64,000 nt of DNA from Tridacna crocea (GCA_943736015.1 OX031066.1:12342245-12406244), one strand, 5' to 3'. Counted from the stretch's first letter, positions 11,008 to 22,501 are shown. Notes: generated by a model not told the origin, from the sequence alone. Made by a program: numbers and translations.

Positions 11008-11105
11008 CATAATTCTGACTTTTAATGACCCTTAGGAAGGAAGCTTTTGAAAGCAATTAGAAAAAGTAAAAAACAAAGAGGTAACCATGTTTTCTACCCT
11101 TCCAG
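11008..11105 (+). mobile_element. TTAA-221 MITE fragment
   Basis: Diverged L-end sequence (CTGACTTTTAATGACCC...AAGCTTTTG) with a destroyed centre, directly after the preceding MITE. Confidence 0.5.
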
Positions 11106-11128
11106 CATCATAAATCACTTGTTTTTAA

Positions 11129-12649
11129 CCCTTTACTCCATAGATACTTATTTCTATGCATTGCTTGTAGGAGCCTTTTGAAAACATTGTGGCAAAAGGT
11201 GAAATTGCTCGTGACGAGCAATTTCACCTTTTGCCACAATGTTTTCTAAAGTGTCAAAAGGTGTCATCAGTGTTCCCACTGGAAATTTTATTTAGGGGTT
11301 TTTTGTACCCCCAACAACTGAAAAATGAGGATATAAGAAAAAAAATGGGGGTAGAAATTCAGAAAAAACTTGTATGCCCACAACTCTAGATATTTACTGC
11401 CTTGTTCTTGTTCAGATGCAGAACAATCATATTATACATCTACTCTGTCAATGTACATTTTGAAATGTACGCATAACTGACAGTTAAAGAATTGCAAAGT
11501 TTTAACTAGACTGTAGTGGTCTTTATGCTCATTTTTTCACATCCCATTAGCCTTTTTTATTTCAGTTTAGATTTCATATTTGAAGGTATGACAATAATGG
11601 TTCTCAACTGAAGGTAAAGTAATCTATATTGATGATTTGCAGCAAAAAAAAGTATGTTACATCAAGATATTTGTGGAAATTTGTAAATCCATTAAAAGCT
11701 GAAAAGAAAGTATGAAGTGACTCTGATCAGACAATGTAAACAGGAGCATTTTGTTGTGTCATGGGTTGCTGTGTTTTTTGGACCGATCTATTTTTCATGT
11801 CCATTTAGTTATGGATAGGTGTTTCTGCATGATCTGGCTAATGGTTGATAATAAGGATAGCAAGTCACTTCAAAACCTGTCATTTTACATTAGATCAGTG
11901 GATAATGCCTTTTGTTTTTGGTTACATTTTTTCGTGAGGTCTCGTGTGTAACCAAACTTTGTTATGTGAATTTCAATTCTGTACAGTGATTGACACAATA
12001 ATTTGCGTGAGTTTGAACGCTGATATGAATTCTGTTTTCTCGATGATGAATATTTCTACAACTCGTGTGCCTTGCTTGCTTACGGGAACCCGAATTCCGA
12101 AACTCGAAAGTACATTTCTGAGCTAATCCCAATGTAGGTTGACTGACGAAAGACGTTGACGTCAACAAAACGCTCTTTCATCGACTGCGTCAAACAAAGG
12201 AGAGCTGAATTAAGGATTCTTTTTGGAAACAAACGAGTCCCAGTCTGCAAAAGAATGCTATCTAGCGGGAGATCATGGCAAATTATAGGTCGCGATAATA
12301 AAGACCGAGTACGCCGACCATATAAATGTTCTAAAAATAGAAAGCTGGAAATCCAAAATTTTTCTGATGTTAGATTTACTTTGTCAGAAAATCTCATAAA
12401 ATTACGTGAGCCGTTCTATGCAAACACTTTTTTTTTCATTTTTATGTTCGATCTTCTTCTGTATTTTTTGCGCGTGATTTCACGTACAGGTTTGTAATTT
12501 TGTGCGTGTTTTATTTCATTTATACGTGTTTCACGCACGATTTTGTGTGATCAGGAACACTGGTCCTATACACATAAGAAATGGCTTCATGCTTGCTGTT
12601 ATTTAGGGTCAACTAGAGATACCATAGAAATGCCTTATGGGGTAAAGGG
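11129..12649 (+). mobile_element. TTAA MITE family 2, interrupted by a hAT-like element
   Basis: Left part 11129-11267 and right part 12563-12649 together equal about 226 bp and match the uninterrupted family-2 copy at 40110-40329 in opposite orientation. The ends are CCCTTTACTCC and GGGGTAAAGGG, with TTAA at 11125-11128 and 12650-12653. The centre GCTCGTGACGAGC sits in a long palindrome. The internal sequence is unrelated to family 1 except the tips and the TTTGCCACAATGTTTTC-type arm base. Confidence 0.85.
11268..12562. mobile_element. hAT-like non-autonomous transposon inside the family-2 MITE
   Basis: It begins CAGTGTTCCC and ends GGAACACTG, inverted ends typical of hAT elements. The MITE sequence is split exactly here. 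The expected 8-bp duplication (GGTGTCAT on the left) is only partly matched on the right, so it is eroded. Subterminal CGTG motifs cluster near 12470-12545. The longest frame (12156-12497) has no transposase features, so it is non-autonomous. Confidence 0.7.
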
Positions 12650-12693
12650 TTAAGTCACATTTATTTAGCTGTCTGTTAGTTCATTCAATTTAA

Positions 12694-12919
12694 CCCTTTA
12701 CCAAACAGTCCCTTATTTTTACGACCCTACCATAGAAGCCTTTTGAAAACATGTGGGAAAAGGAGAAAATGCTAGGAACCAACATTTCCTCCTTTTCCCA
12801 AAATGTTTACTGTTCTGTCAAGGACAAATTTGGCAATTAGAGTTTTAGCCATCTTTAATTAGTTGTCTGCAAATCCTTTCAGTTTGAACCAGTCTAAAAT
12901 GTTGTTGTTTGGTAAAGAG
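12694..12919 (+). mobile_element. TTAA-221 MITE, full length, diverged
   Basis: 226 bp, with TTAA at 12690-12693 and 12920-12923. The palindrome is imperfect. A further end fragment (AGGTCCAAAACTTTGCTG...ATAGGG) follows at 12925-12955. Confidence 0.85.
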
Positions 12920-13169
12920 TTAAAAAGGTCCAAAACTTTGCTGTTTGATATAGGGTTAAAATTTTAAAAAAATCTTCATTTCTTGTATATTTTTATCGAA
13001 TTCTTTTGAAAATTCTACACATCATTTGTATCACCAGGGGATTAAGCCTAAAAAGTGAAGAAGATTGTCATAAGATCAGAAAAAGCAGCCATTTGAGGAC
13101 TAAATCTTGTTTACTCAACACAGTCTACATTATTAGTCATAATTCTCTGAAAATAACAAAATTGTTTAA

Positions 13170-13389
13170 CTCTTTACCAAACGATATAATTGTTTACTGG
13201 TCTGAATTAAAAGCACTTGCAGACAACAAATTATATGTAACTCAAAAATAGAAATTTGTTTCCAGCAGGGTAGAAAACATTTTGGGAAAAGGATAAAATG
13301 CTGGTTTACAGCATTTCTCCTTTTCCCACAGTGTTTTCCAAAGGCTTCTATCTCAGGGTCTTTAAAAGTTGGGATTGTGTGATAAAGAG
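13170..13389 (-). mobile_element. TTAA-221 MITE, full length
   Basis: 220 bp with TTAA on both sides (13166-13169 and 13390-13393). The right TTAA is shared with the next element. Confidence 0.9.
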
Positions 13390-13393
13390 TTAA

Positions 13394-13595
13394 TCCTTTA
13401 CTAAATAATCCCTTATTTTTACAGCTCTGCCATAGAAGCTTTTGAAAACATTGTGGGAAAAGGAGAAAATGCTAGTAACCAATGTTTTCTACCCTGCTGG
13501 AAACAAATTTCAATTTTTGAGTTTATATGTTTATTTTGTTGTTTGCAAGTGCTTTGAATTTAGATCAGTCTGAAATTTTGTTGTTTGCTAAAGAG
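13394..13595 (+). mobile_element. TTAA-221 MITE with internal deletion
   Basis: It abuts the previous copy through one shared TTAA and is in the opposite orientation. The right palindrome arm is missing. Confidence 0.85.
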
Positions 13596-13651
13596 TTAAT
13601 TAATACAAGGACTACTGAAGCCCTATGAAGTTTGGCTTGTTTTTAATTTAA

Positions 13652-15660
13652 CCCTTTACCACTTGACAAAATGTAAGACCTATCCGAGATGAAAGCATGT
13701 GCAGATGACAGTTTCAATATGGTTCATATGAAATGATCTGTATTTGATAGGGTAGAAAACATTGTGAGGAAAAGAGATATTACTGGTTACCACCATTTTC
13801 TCCTTTTCCTACAATTTTTAGCTCACCTGAGCATGAAGTGCTCATGGTGAGCTTTTGTGATCATCCATTGTCCATCGTCCACAATTTCTTTAAATATGTT
13901 CTTTTCCTAAATCACTGGGCCAATCTTGATGAAACTTGGCAGGGATGTTCCTTGGGTAAAGCTCTACCAAAGTTGTTCAAGAGATTGAATTCCACCCATA
14001 ATTCTGGTTGCCATGGCAACCAGAAGGAAAAAATAGCAAAATCTTTGAAAATCTTCTTCTCTGAAACTAGAAGGCGTAGAGCTTTGATATTTGGTATGTA
14101 GCATCTCTTAGTGGACCTCTACCAAGATTGTTCATATGATGCCCCTGGAGTGAAAATTGGCTCCACCCCGGGGGTCACAAGTTTGAAACAAAGGAACAAA
14201 GAAGGATAACTTTAAAATTCTTCTTCTCTGAAACTAGAAGGCGTAGAGCTTTGATATTATATTTGACCTCTACCAAGATTGTTCATATGATGCCCCTGGA
14301 GTGAAAATTGGCTCCACCCAGGGGGTCACAAGTTTGGAACAAAGAAGGATAAGTTTGAAGTTCTTCTCTGAAACTAGAAAGTGCAGAGCTTTGATATTTG
14401 GTATGTAGCATCTCCTAGTGGACCTCTACCAAGATTGTTCATATGATGTCCCAGAGGTTAAAACTATCCGCCCCAGGGTTCACAAGTGTGAAACATTGAA
14501 ATAAAGAAAGAAAACTTTAAAATTCTTCTTCTCTGAAACTAGAAATTGTAGAGCTTTGATATTTGGTAAGAAGGATCTCCTAGTGGACTTCTACAATGTT
14601 TGTTCATATGATGCCCCTAGGGTCAAAACTTGCCCTGCCCTGAGGGTCACAAGTTTGAAACATAGGAACAAAGAAGGAAAACTTTAAAACTCTTCTTCTC
14701 TGAAACTGGAAGGAGTAGAGCTTTGATTATTGATATGTAGCATCTCCTAGTGGACATCTACCAATTTTGTTCATATGATGCCTCTGGAGTCAAAACTGGC
14801 TCCGCCCCGGGGGTCACAAGTTTGAACATAGGAACAAAGAAGGAAAACTTTAAAATTCTGTTTCTCTGAAACTGGATGGCTTAGAGCTGTGATATTTTGT
14901 ATGAAGCATCGCCTAGTTAACCTCTTCTAAGTTTGTTCATATGATGCCCCTGGGGTCCAAACTGGCCCTGCCCTGGGTGTCACAAGTTTGAATATGGGGA
15001 AGAAAAAGGAAAACTTTAAAATTCTTCTTTGAAACCAGACGGTGTTGATCTTTGATATTTGGTATGTAGCATCTCCTAGTGGACCTTTGCCAAGTTTATT
15101 CAAATGATGCCCCTGGTTTCATAATTGGCCCATCCTCGGGGGTCACAAGTTTAAACATGGGAACTAAAAAGGAAAAAATTAATATTCTTCTTCTCTGAAA
15201 CTAGGAGAAGTAGAGCTTTGATATTAGGTATGTAGCATCTACTAGTGGACCTCTACTAAGTTTGTACCTAAGATGCCCCAGGGGTCAAAACTGGCCCCGC
15301 CCAGGGGTCACAAGTTCTAAACATAGGAACAAAAAAGGAAAACTTAAGAATTCTTCAGAGAGCTTTGATATTTAGTATGTCAAATTTACTTGAGACTTAG
15401 TGCATGTTTGTTGTATTGCCTGCCCTTTGCAACTATTATACCTCCTTGACAACTGCCGGTGGTATGGGCATGTGTTGCGACAATTTGCCACTCTTGTTTC
15501 ATTATCATTTGGCCTTAAACCTCAATATTTGGCATTTATCTTCATTGTAGACCTTTACTGCTTAGTACTTAGGTGAGCGATATAGGACCATCATGGTCTT
15601 CTTGTTTTCAAAAGCCTTCTCTTTCAGGGGCGCTGAAAGTTGTTATTGTGTGGTAAAGGG
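13652..15660 (-). mobile_element. TTAA-221 MITE split by a HINE-like element
   Basis: Left part 13652-13815 and right part 15609-15660 (CAAAAGCC...GGTAAAGGG). The break is inside the TTTT of the conserved ACAATGTTTTCAAAAG. TTAA lies at 13648-13651; the right flank is TAGA. Confidence 0.85.
13816..15608 (+). mobile_element. HINE/Helentron-like element H1a
   Basis: The 5' end is TTTTAGCTCACCTGAGC with a GAGCATGAAGTGCTC hairpin. Near the 3' end are GGTGAGCGATATAGGACC, a hairpin and CTTGTTTT. GCTCACC at one end is inverted as GGTGAGC near the other, an asymmetric terminal inversion as described for Helentrons and their HINE derivatives. The core is about eight units of roughly 165 bp with GAGCTTTGATATTTGGTATG and GATGCCCCTGG. 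It is inserted in a TTTT of a MITE and has no Rep/helicase coding. Confidence 0.75.
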
Positions 15661-15949
15661 TAGATGGGTTTTGAGAATTTCAACTTCAATATTTCACTAT
15701 TTTTTCAATTCACCATGCCAACGTAATGATGCTAAAAAATAGAAAAATCGCAAACGGTAGAACAGTTCAGACCCTGAAGGGCCTCTAGTTACAATAAGCA
15801 AGGAGATAGCTTATTTATGTAATGTTTATTAGTGCATGCAAAAGTCAACATAAAGTAGAACAGTTTAAACTTTACATTTTTACAGAGGCCTTGGTATGTC
15901 GAAATTTGGCTGCTTGTGTCAAGTGTAGCTAAAATAATGGGGGGGGGGG
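15661..15949. other. Mostly unassigned; possible H4-type 3' end
   Basis: GAACAGTTCAGACCCTGAAGGGCC near 15760 resembles the 3' hairpin of the H4 repeat. A poly-G run of about 12 precedes the next element. Confidence 0.35.
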
Positions 15950-16432
15950 GTATTCCTTTCGCTACTCTGAACACTCCAAACATATTCTAGGTCAATGGTG
16001 TATTTCGGAACACTGTGCCATGTTCCTCAGAACATGTTCTGACTGTTCTAATCCAACGGAGGTGTGGCGCACCTGCTGAATGGTTACTAGGTGATACAAG
16101 ATGGCTGAAAGACGGACAATTCTTCATGGCAAAATTTGCAATTGTCCTTCTTTACAATATGAACGCCATAAATAGCGGCATTGTAGACTCTACTCTACTC
16201 TCTCCCTCAGCTAATCATATCCACAACTAACACAGCTAAGACAGTAGCTCTTGCAACAGCCATCATGCCCATGTGCTTTCATTTCGATATAGTTTAGAAT
16301 AAAGTTCCAAACATGCTCCATTCAGGACATACTTCCGGAACAGTGTATTGTGTTCTGAAATATTCCTTTTGCACATTCCAGAACAGCATTTCAGAACACA
16401 GAACATTGTGCCAGAACAGGTAAAAGGAATAC
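15950..16432. mobile_element. Candidate TIR element rich in GAACA/TGTTC motifs
   Basis: The left GTATTCCTTTCGC and right TAAAAGGAATACGC form short inverted ends. Subterminal zones on both sides are packed with GAACA and TGTTC in inverted pairs (15970-16040 and 16330-16420). No coding capacity. Target duplication not resolved because of the poly-G. Confidence 0.5.
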
Positions 16433-16497
16433 GCTCATGATCTTTGTGTTGTAGATGGGGGTAAAAGCATTATGTGGTTACTAGTATTGTATCTGTT

Positions 16498-16563
16498 TCC
16501 AAAAGTGTATCCAAGCAACCTCTGCTTCAGGGTTGTTAACACTGAAGAGTATTTGGCAAAGGG
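16498..16563 (-). mobile_element. TTAA-221 MITE end fragment
   Basis: Diverged L-end remnant ending TTTGGCAAAGGG before a shared TTAA (16564-16567). Confidence 0.5.
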
Positions 16564-16567
16564 TTAA

Positions 16568-17049
16568 CTCTTTACCATACTATCCTGACTTTTAACAACC
16601 CTGAGAAAGAAATCTTTTGAAAACATTGTTGGAAACCAGCATTTTCTCCTTTTCCTACAATGTTTTCTACTCTTTTCTACCCTTCCCTAAACAAATTTCA
16701 AGTATTGAGTCACTTGAATTTTGTTTTATGCTGTTGTATTGGGGTTTAACGCCACTTTAACAGCTAAGGTCATATCATGGCGGTCGGTGACGCACATGTG
16801 TTTCCTGGCTCTCTCAAACTGGTACTTACACAACTTTCTTTCCAAAGCCACCGACTACTTTTCTAACATGTTTCAGCAGAGGTGAGAGGCGAAAATACGC
16901 TGGAAAGAAAGTTTGCCTCAACCGGGTATCAAACTCACAACCACCAGGTCATGAGTGTGACATGCTCACCACTGAGCCACCCGGGTGGGCTTGTCTTATG
17001 CAAATGCTTTCAAATTGGACAAGTCTAAAACTTTATCGTCTGGTAAAAT
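16568..17049 (+). mobile_element. TTAA-221 MITE split by a SINE
   Basis: Starts CTCTTTACC after TTAA. The left palindrome arm is mostly deleted (ATTGTTGGAAACCAGC). The R region is interrupted at 16742-16990 by an S1 SINE, then resumes ATGCAAATGCTTTCAAATTGG. Confidence 0.85.
16742..16990 (-). mobile_element. tRNA-derived SINE S1 inserted in a MITE
   Basis: On the - strand it begins with the GGTGGCTCAGTGGTGAGC head and ends with TTAAACCCCAATACAAC. The target duplication is TTGTTTTATGC (16731-16741) and TTGTCTTATGC (16991-17001), 10 of 11 identical, and falls within MITE sequence, so the SINE is younger than that MITE. Confidence 0.95.
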
Positions 17050-17116
17050 GTAAATAGGACATTTAACCAGATAGGGGGAGTGTGTGGGGAGGGGGAGGTG
17101 AGAGAAGGTTGATTGT

Positions 17117-19149
17117 TTTTAGCTCACCTGAGCACGAAGTGCTCATGGTGAGCTATTGTGATCGTGCTGTGTCCGTCGTGCGTCGTGCGTCGTCCGTCGT
17201 CAACTTTTTACCTTGTGTACGCTCTACAGGCCACAGTTTTGGTCTGATACTCATGAAAGTTGGTCAGGATGTTTGTCTGGATAAAATCTCGGACGAGTTC
17301 AAAAATGGGTCATGTGGGGTCAAAAACTAGGTCACTAGGTCAAATCTTAGAAAAACCTTGTGTACGCTCTAGAGGCCGCATTTTGAGTCGGATACTCATG
17401 AAAGTTGGTCAGGATGTTTGTCTCGATGATATCTCGGACGAGTTCGAAAATGGGTCACGTGGGGTCAAAAACTAGGTCACTAGGTCAAATCTTAGAAAAA
17501 CCTTGTGTACGCTCTAGAGGCCGCATTTACAGTCGGATACTCATGAAAGTTGGTCAGGATGTTTGTCTCGATGATATCTCGGACGAGTTCGAAAGTGGGT
17601 CACGTGGGTCAAAAACTAGGTCACCAGGTCAAATCTTAGAAAAACCTTGTGTACGCTCTAGAGGCTGCATTTACAGTCGGATACTCATGAAAGTTGGTCA
17701 GGATGTTTGTCTCGATGATATCTCGGACGAGTTCGAAAGTGGGTCACGTGGGGTCAAAAACTAGGTCACCAGGTCAAATCTTAGAAAAACCTTTTGTACG
17801 CTCTAGAGGCCACATTTTCAGTCGGATACTCATGAAAGTTGGTCAGGATGTTTGTCTGGATGATATCTCGGACGAGTTCGAAAATGGGTCACGTGGGGTC
17901 AAAAACTAGGTCACCAGGTCAAATCTTAGAAAAACCTTTTGTACGCTCTAGAGGCCACATTTTCAGTCGGATACTCATGAAAGTTGGTCAGGATGTTTGT
18001 CTGAATGATATCTCAGACGAGTTCGAAAATGGGTCACGTGGGATCAAAAACTAGGTCACCAAGTCAAATCTTAGAAAAACCTTTTGTACGCTCTAGAGGC
18101 CACATTTTTAGTTGGATACTCATGAATGTTGGTCAGGATGTTTGTCTGGATGATATCTCGGACGAGTTTGAAAATGGGTCACGTGGGGTCAAAAACTAGG
18201 TCACTAGGTCAAATCTTAGAAAAGCCTTTTGTACGCTCTATAGGCCACATTTTCAGTCGGATACTCATGAAATGTGGTCAGGATGTTTGTCTGGATGATA
18301 TCTCAGATGAGTTTGAAAATGGGTCAAGTGGGGTCAAAAACTAGGTCACTAGGTCAAATCTTAGAAAAACCTTTTGTACGCTCTAGAGGCCACATTTTCA
18401 GTTGGATACTCATGAAAGTTGGTCAGGATGTTTGCCTGGATGATATCTCGGACAAGAACGAAAATGGGTCATGTGGGGTCAAAAACTAGGTCACTAGGTC
18501 AAATGTTAGAAAAACCTTTTGTAGGCTCTAGAGGCCACATTTTCAGTCCCATACTCTTGTAAGTTGGTCAGAATGTTTGTCTTGATGATATCTCAGACAG
18601 GTTTGAAAATGGGTCAGTGGGGGTTAAAAACTAGGTCACCAGGTCAAATCTTAGAAAAACCTTGTATATGCTCTGGATGCCACATTTTCAGTCTAACACT
18701 CTTGAAAATTAGTCAGAATGTTTGCCTTTATAATATCTTGGATGAGTTTGAAAATGGGTCATGTTGGGTCAAAAACTGGGTCAATAGGTCAAATGTTATA
18801 AACACCTTTTGTATGCTCTGGAGGACACATTTTCAGTCTGATACTCCTAAAACTTGTTCATAATATTTGTCCTGGTGATACCTTGAATGAGTTTGAAAAT
18901 GGGTCATGTGGAGTCAAAAACTAGGTCAATGGGTCAAATATTAGAAAAACCTTGTGTACACTCCAGAGGCTACATTTTCTGCCTGATACTCTTCAGACTT
19001 GGTCAGAATGTTTGTTTTGGTGATGTCTCAAAAGTGTTTGATGATGGGTAATGTCTGATAAAAAACTAGGTCACTGGGAAACTAGATAGTGCATGTTTGG
19101 TCAATAAACTCAGGTGAGCGATTTCAGGGCCATCATGGCCCTCTTGTTT
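17117..19149 (+). mobile_element. HINE/Helentron-like element H1b with a 145-bp array
   Basis: Same ends as H1a: TTTTAGCTCACCTGAGC with GAGCACGAAGTGCTC, and 3' GGTGAGCGATTTCAGGGCC, then ATCATGGCCCTCTTGTTT. Almost the whole interior is a tandem array with a different unit. A CGTCGTGCGTCGTCCGTC stretch precedes the array. Confidence 0.8.
17211..19085 (+). repeat. 145-bp tandem array, about 13 units
   Basis: Units begin CCTTGTGTACGCTCT (17211, 17356, 17501 and so on) and contain GTTGGTCAGGATGTTTGTCT and GGGTCAAAAACTAGGTCA. Units 1-10 are very similar; the last three are clearly more diverged. Because 145 is not a multiple of 3, each unit gives an overlapping short frame with a stop. The repeated MVRMFV...GVKN peptides are by-products, not a repeat protein. 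Confidence 0.95.
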
Positions 19150-19791
19150 ATAGAAAACAGGAAGGAGAAGATTGGTTACTCTTAGTTGTTGAAAAGCATT
19201 TAAAATTATACCAGGTATGTGTACAAGTAATTGTTTGGTCATAACTTACAGTTTGCCACAAAGGGGATGGAGCGAAAGGGGCGTCAAATTTGGCCTCGTC
19301 GCTAATGGAGCAAAAACAAATTGTATAGGGTTGTATCCCCTAGCAAGGCTACGATAGTGACCAATGTAAAAGTCAGTTGCTATCGGATCTCAATGGTCGG
19401 TATTTAATCGCCAGCAGATTTAGACTCATTATCTATGTGGGAGTGTCCTCAAAATCACCATTCTGGCAGTGGTCTATGGCTCCCTGTATCAGTGCACAAA
19501 GCACCATAGATCGGGGCCTAGTGGAATGGGGAATGTGTGGTGCAAGCCCTGTCCATATTGATACAGAATATGCCGTCTGGTAAAGAGTTAATTAGGTATG
19601 CCAGAGGTTTCAAGTTTTGGTGACAAAAATGGAATTTGCTGGTTGGTATTTGGTATTGTTGCATTGTATTGTTAACAGAAAAATGGAATGATATTGGGGA
19701 ATTGTTGAGTTTTAGTTTTATTTGACATTTCAGTGCATGATTTGTAATAGACGTCTATTCATTAACGCACTAAATGGCTATGAAGTACATG
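19150..19791. other. Unassigned sequence; small MITE end remnant
   Basis: A frame at 19377-19583 has no recognisable homology or codon signature. GCCGTCTGGTAAAGAGTTAA at 19571-19590 is a MITE R end without the rest. Confidence 0.4.
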
Positions 19792-19795
19792 TTAA

Positions 19796-20037
19796 ATCCA
19801 TTACCACGCAATCCCTACTTTTGACGACCCTGAGAAAGAAGCCTTTAGAAAACATTATGGGTAACCAGCATTTTCTCCATTTCTCACATTGGAAGAAAAC
19901 GAGAAAATGACGGTTAACAGCTTTTTCCCACAATGTTTTCTACCCTTCTTAAAACATTTAGAATTTATTAGTCACTTTTGTCACCTACAGATGGTTTGAA
20001 TTTTTTACTGTTCTGAATAGTTTTTGTTTGTGAAGAG
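19796..20037 (+). mobile_element. TTAA-221 MITE, rearranged centre
   Basis: L end ATCCATTACC after TTAA and R end GAAGAG before TTAA. The centre is scrambled, with two separate arm pieces. Confidence 0.75.
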
Positions 20038-20098
20038 TTAAGGAACTGGCCAAATGTTGGAAATAACGTTTGTACCACGTAAAACACAAACAAATAAA

Positions 20099-21095
20099 GA
20101 AACAAAAGGGCCAAGATGGCCCTGGATCACTCGCCCGAATTTCTGAGAGAACCATAGTCATTTCTTTCAAAATGTAATCAGCCCTTTCAGACTAGAAGAA
20201 GAATTTTTAAGAATTTCTTCATGTCTGTATAGTGTAAATAGCCCACAGTCATCAGAGCCATGTTTCTTGATGGATCAAAATTTCTAGAGCAATTTTTAAA
20301 AAGAGTTAGCTAAGAAACATTTCTGGGTAAATATTTCAAAATCTGATCAGCCGTTTCAGAGAAAAAGAATTTCTTCATGGCCAAATAGTGCAAGTAGCCC
20401 CCATTCACCAGAGCCATGGTACTGGACAAATCAGCATTTTGCGAACAATTTTTGAAAAAGGTTACCAAAGGAACATTTCTGTGAGATTATTTCAAAATCT
20501 GATCAGCCGTTTCAGAGAAGAAGAATTTCAGTAAAGAATTTCTTCATTGCCCTATAGTGCAAGAAGCCCTCATTCACCAGAGCCATGCTTCTTGATGGAT
20601 CAAAATTTCAAAACCAGTTTTTAAAAAGGGTCATCCATGGAACATTTCAGTGAAATTATTTCAAATCTGACCAGCGGTTTCAGAGAAGAAGAATTTTTAA
20701 GAAGTTCATTTCCCTATAGTGCAAGTAGCCCCATTCACCAGAGCCACATTTTTTGATGGATCAAAATTTTATGAATAGTTTTTTGAAAAGGGTCACCCAA
20801 GGAACATATCTGTGAAATTATTTCAAAATCTGGCCGGCAGTTTCAGAGGAGAAGATTTTTAAAGAATTCCCTAGAAAATTCCATTTTGTTGCCATGGCAA
20901 CAAAAGTTTTTGATGGTATCAAATGCTGTGAATAAATTTTAAAGAGGACCTCCCAAGGAACATTTCAGCCAAGTTTGGTCCAAATCCGCCCAGCGGTTTT
21001 GGAGGAGTTGATATTTAAAGAATTGTTGACGACGGGCACCGGGTGATCCTAAAAGCTCCCCTTGAGCATGTTGTGCTCAGGTGAGCTAAAAAAAA
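20099..21095 (-). mobile_element. HINE/Helentron-like element H1c
   Basis: On the - strand: TTTTTAGCTCACCTGAGC with GAGCACAACATGCTC, about five units of roughly 165-170 bp (ATGTTCCTTGGGTGACCC, AGAGCCAT and GGGGCTACTTGCAC motifs), then CGGGCGAGTGATCCAGGGCC, ATCTTGGCCC and TTTTGTTT. The core type matches H1d at 35907, not H1a or H1b. Confidence 0.75.
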
Positions 21096-21142
21096 AGGCA
21101 GGCATTTTTTTTTCGGGGGGGGGGGGGGGGAAGAGAGGTTAA

Positions 21143-21363
21143 CCTATTACCACACAATCCCTACTTTTGACGACCCTGAGAAAGAGGACTATCGAAAACA
21201 CTGTGGGTAAAGGAGAAAATGCTGGTTACCAGCATTTTCTCCTTTTCCCACAATGTTCTCTACCCTTCACAAAACAAATTTCAAATTTTCAGTCACTCTT
21301 GTCATGTTGTCCGCAAATTCTTTCGATTTGGACAAGCCTAAAGTAATGTCGTTTGGTAATGAG
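21143..21363 (+). mobile_element. TTAA-221 MITE, full length
   Basis: 221 bp with TTAA at 21139-21142 and 21364-21367. The core is GCTGGTTACCAGC, the flipped centre relative to most + copies. A 16-G run lies just before it (about 21115-21130). Confidence 0.95.
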
Positions 21364-21572
21364 TTAAGCATTGTTGACAGCTTTGGTTACCTTTTCTGAG
21401 ATCAAGATCCGACTGCTAAAAATACACAAATTATTGGATTTTAGATGTAATGCATTATCTCAGTTGGTGATATAACTGCATCAATAACAATTTCACTGCT
21501 GTTCTTGTTGCAATCTCTAGCAGACAAAACATTTTGTCCAGTCTGATTATGATCTATACTCTCAGCATTTAA

Positions 21573-21792
21573 CTGTTTACCAAACAATCCCTGGTTTAAC
21601 GACCCTGAGAGAGAAGCCTTCTGAAAACAACGTTGGAAAAGGAAAAAATGCTGGTAACCAGCATTTTTTCCTTTTCCCACAATGTTTTCTACCCATCCAC
21701 AGCCAAATTTCGAAGTTTGAGTCCCCTTAATTTTGTTGTTTGCAAATACTTCCAATTTGGACAAATCCAAAATTCTGTCTTTTGGTAAATTG
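21573..21792 (+). mobile_element. TTAA-221 MITE, full length
   Basis: 220 bp with TTAA on both sides. Arms read GGAAAAAATG and CATTTTTTCC: the same substitution is present in both arms. Confidence 0.9.
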
Positions 21793-21946
21793 TTAAGCGA
21801 GTGAAACCTTGTTCAGTATTACTAGGTTTTCTGAAAATTTTCATTTTCTTTTTCTCTTTTCTTTCCAGATACAGAAGGATTAAAGTAAAGTAAACTACTA
21901 CCTTGTTAAGTAAACTACTTTATCAGAACTACTAAATTTAAAAAAA

Positions 21947-22501
21947 ATGCTTTTTGTCTCAGCTTTGGCTTTTCATACAGTTGGTGATATTATATCATGG
22001 ATAAAGGAGCATGCAGAGGTTGAAACAACCCCTGCATCTTCTTTTGTTCATGATAATGAGGTCTCCATCTCTGCTGAAGAAGGAACCTCTGTGGACGCAT
22101 TAGTGTCTGTGGAAGAGGACATGGAAATGGAAGTGGAAGAAATTGGAATGGTTTCTTCCTTCATTTCCATTACCGTCAATGATGTAGCCATGGAGGTTTC
22201 GGATGATACAGAGATGGAGATCTTGTGTGCAGCAGGTGATGAGGAGGACATCGAGGTTGAAGTAAGCTTTGGTGAGCTTAGCTTTACCTCGGTGTCCTTC
22301 TCATCAGTGAACATCCCTGATTTGCCAAATACTCAGGATTGTTTTGGTAGGGTTATTGGGGAAGAGGCCAAGCTTGACTTGGTCCCTCCCCATACTTCTA
22401 AACCTGTTATCTGTGATTCTGACCGAGAGCCAGTAGTGGTGACTCGCAGTGGGCGGCGAAGCCGGCGACCTGACCGGTATGGCGACTGGGTTTACTATTA
22501 A
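21947..22501 (+). CDS. Acidic 184-codon ORF of unknown function
   Basis: This is the longest open frame in the window. The protein is strongly acidic in residues 35-130 (runs of E/D with M and V), then has a basic tail around TRSGRRSRRPDRYGDW. A TRSGR...RPDRY-like tail is often seen at the C-terminus of LTR-retroelement polyproteins, so it may derive from one; no RT, protease or integrase motif is present. A pyrimidine tract and TTTCCAG acceptor-like site (about 21835-21869) lie upstream, so it could be a last exon. Real coding is unproven. Confidence 0.4.
   Translation: MLFVSALAFHTVGDIISWIKEHAEVETTPASSFVHDNEVSISAEEGTSVDALVSVEEDMEMEVEEIGMVSSFISITVNDVAMEVSDDTEMEILCAAGDEEDIEVEVSFGELSFTSVSFSSVNIPDLPNTQDCFGRVIGEEAKLDLVPPHTSKPVICDSDREPVVVTRSGRRSRRPDRYGDWVYY

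Noticed and set aside
17260-18863. Chain of similar 70-residue frames (MVRMFV...GVKN)
   Set aside because: They arise from a 145-bp tandem array, a length not divisible by three, and each ends in a stop. No repeat protein is encoded.
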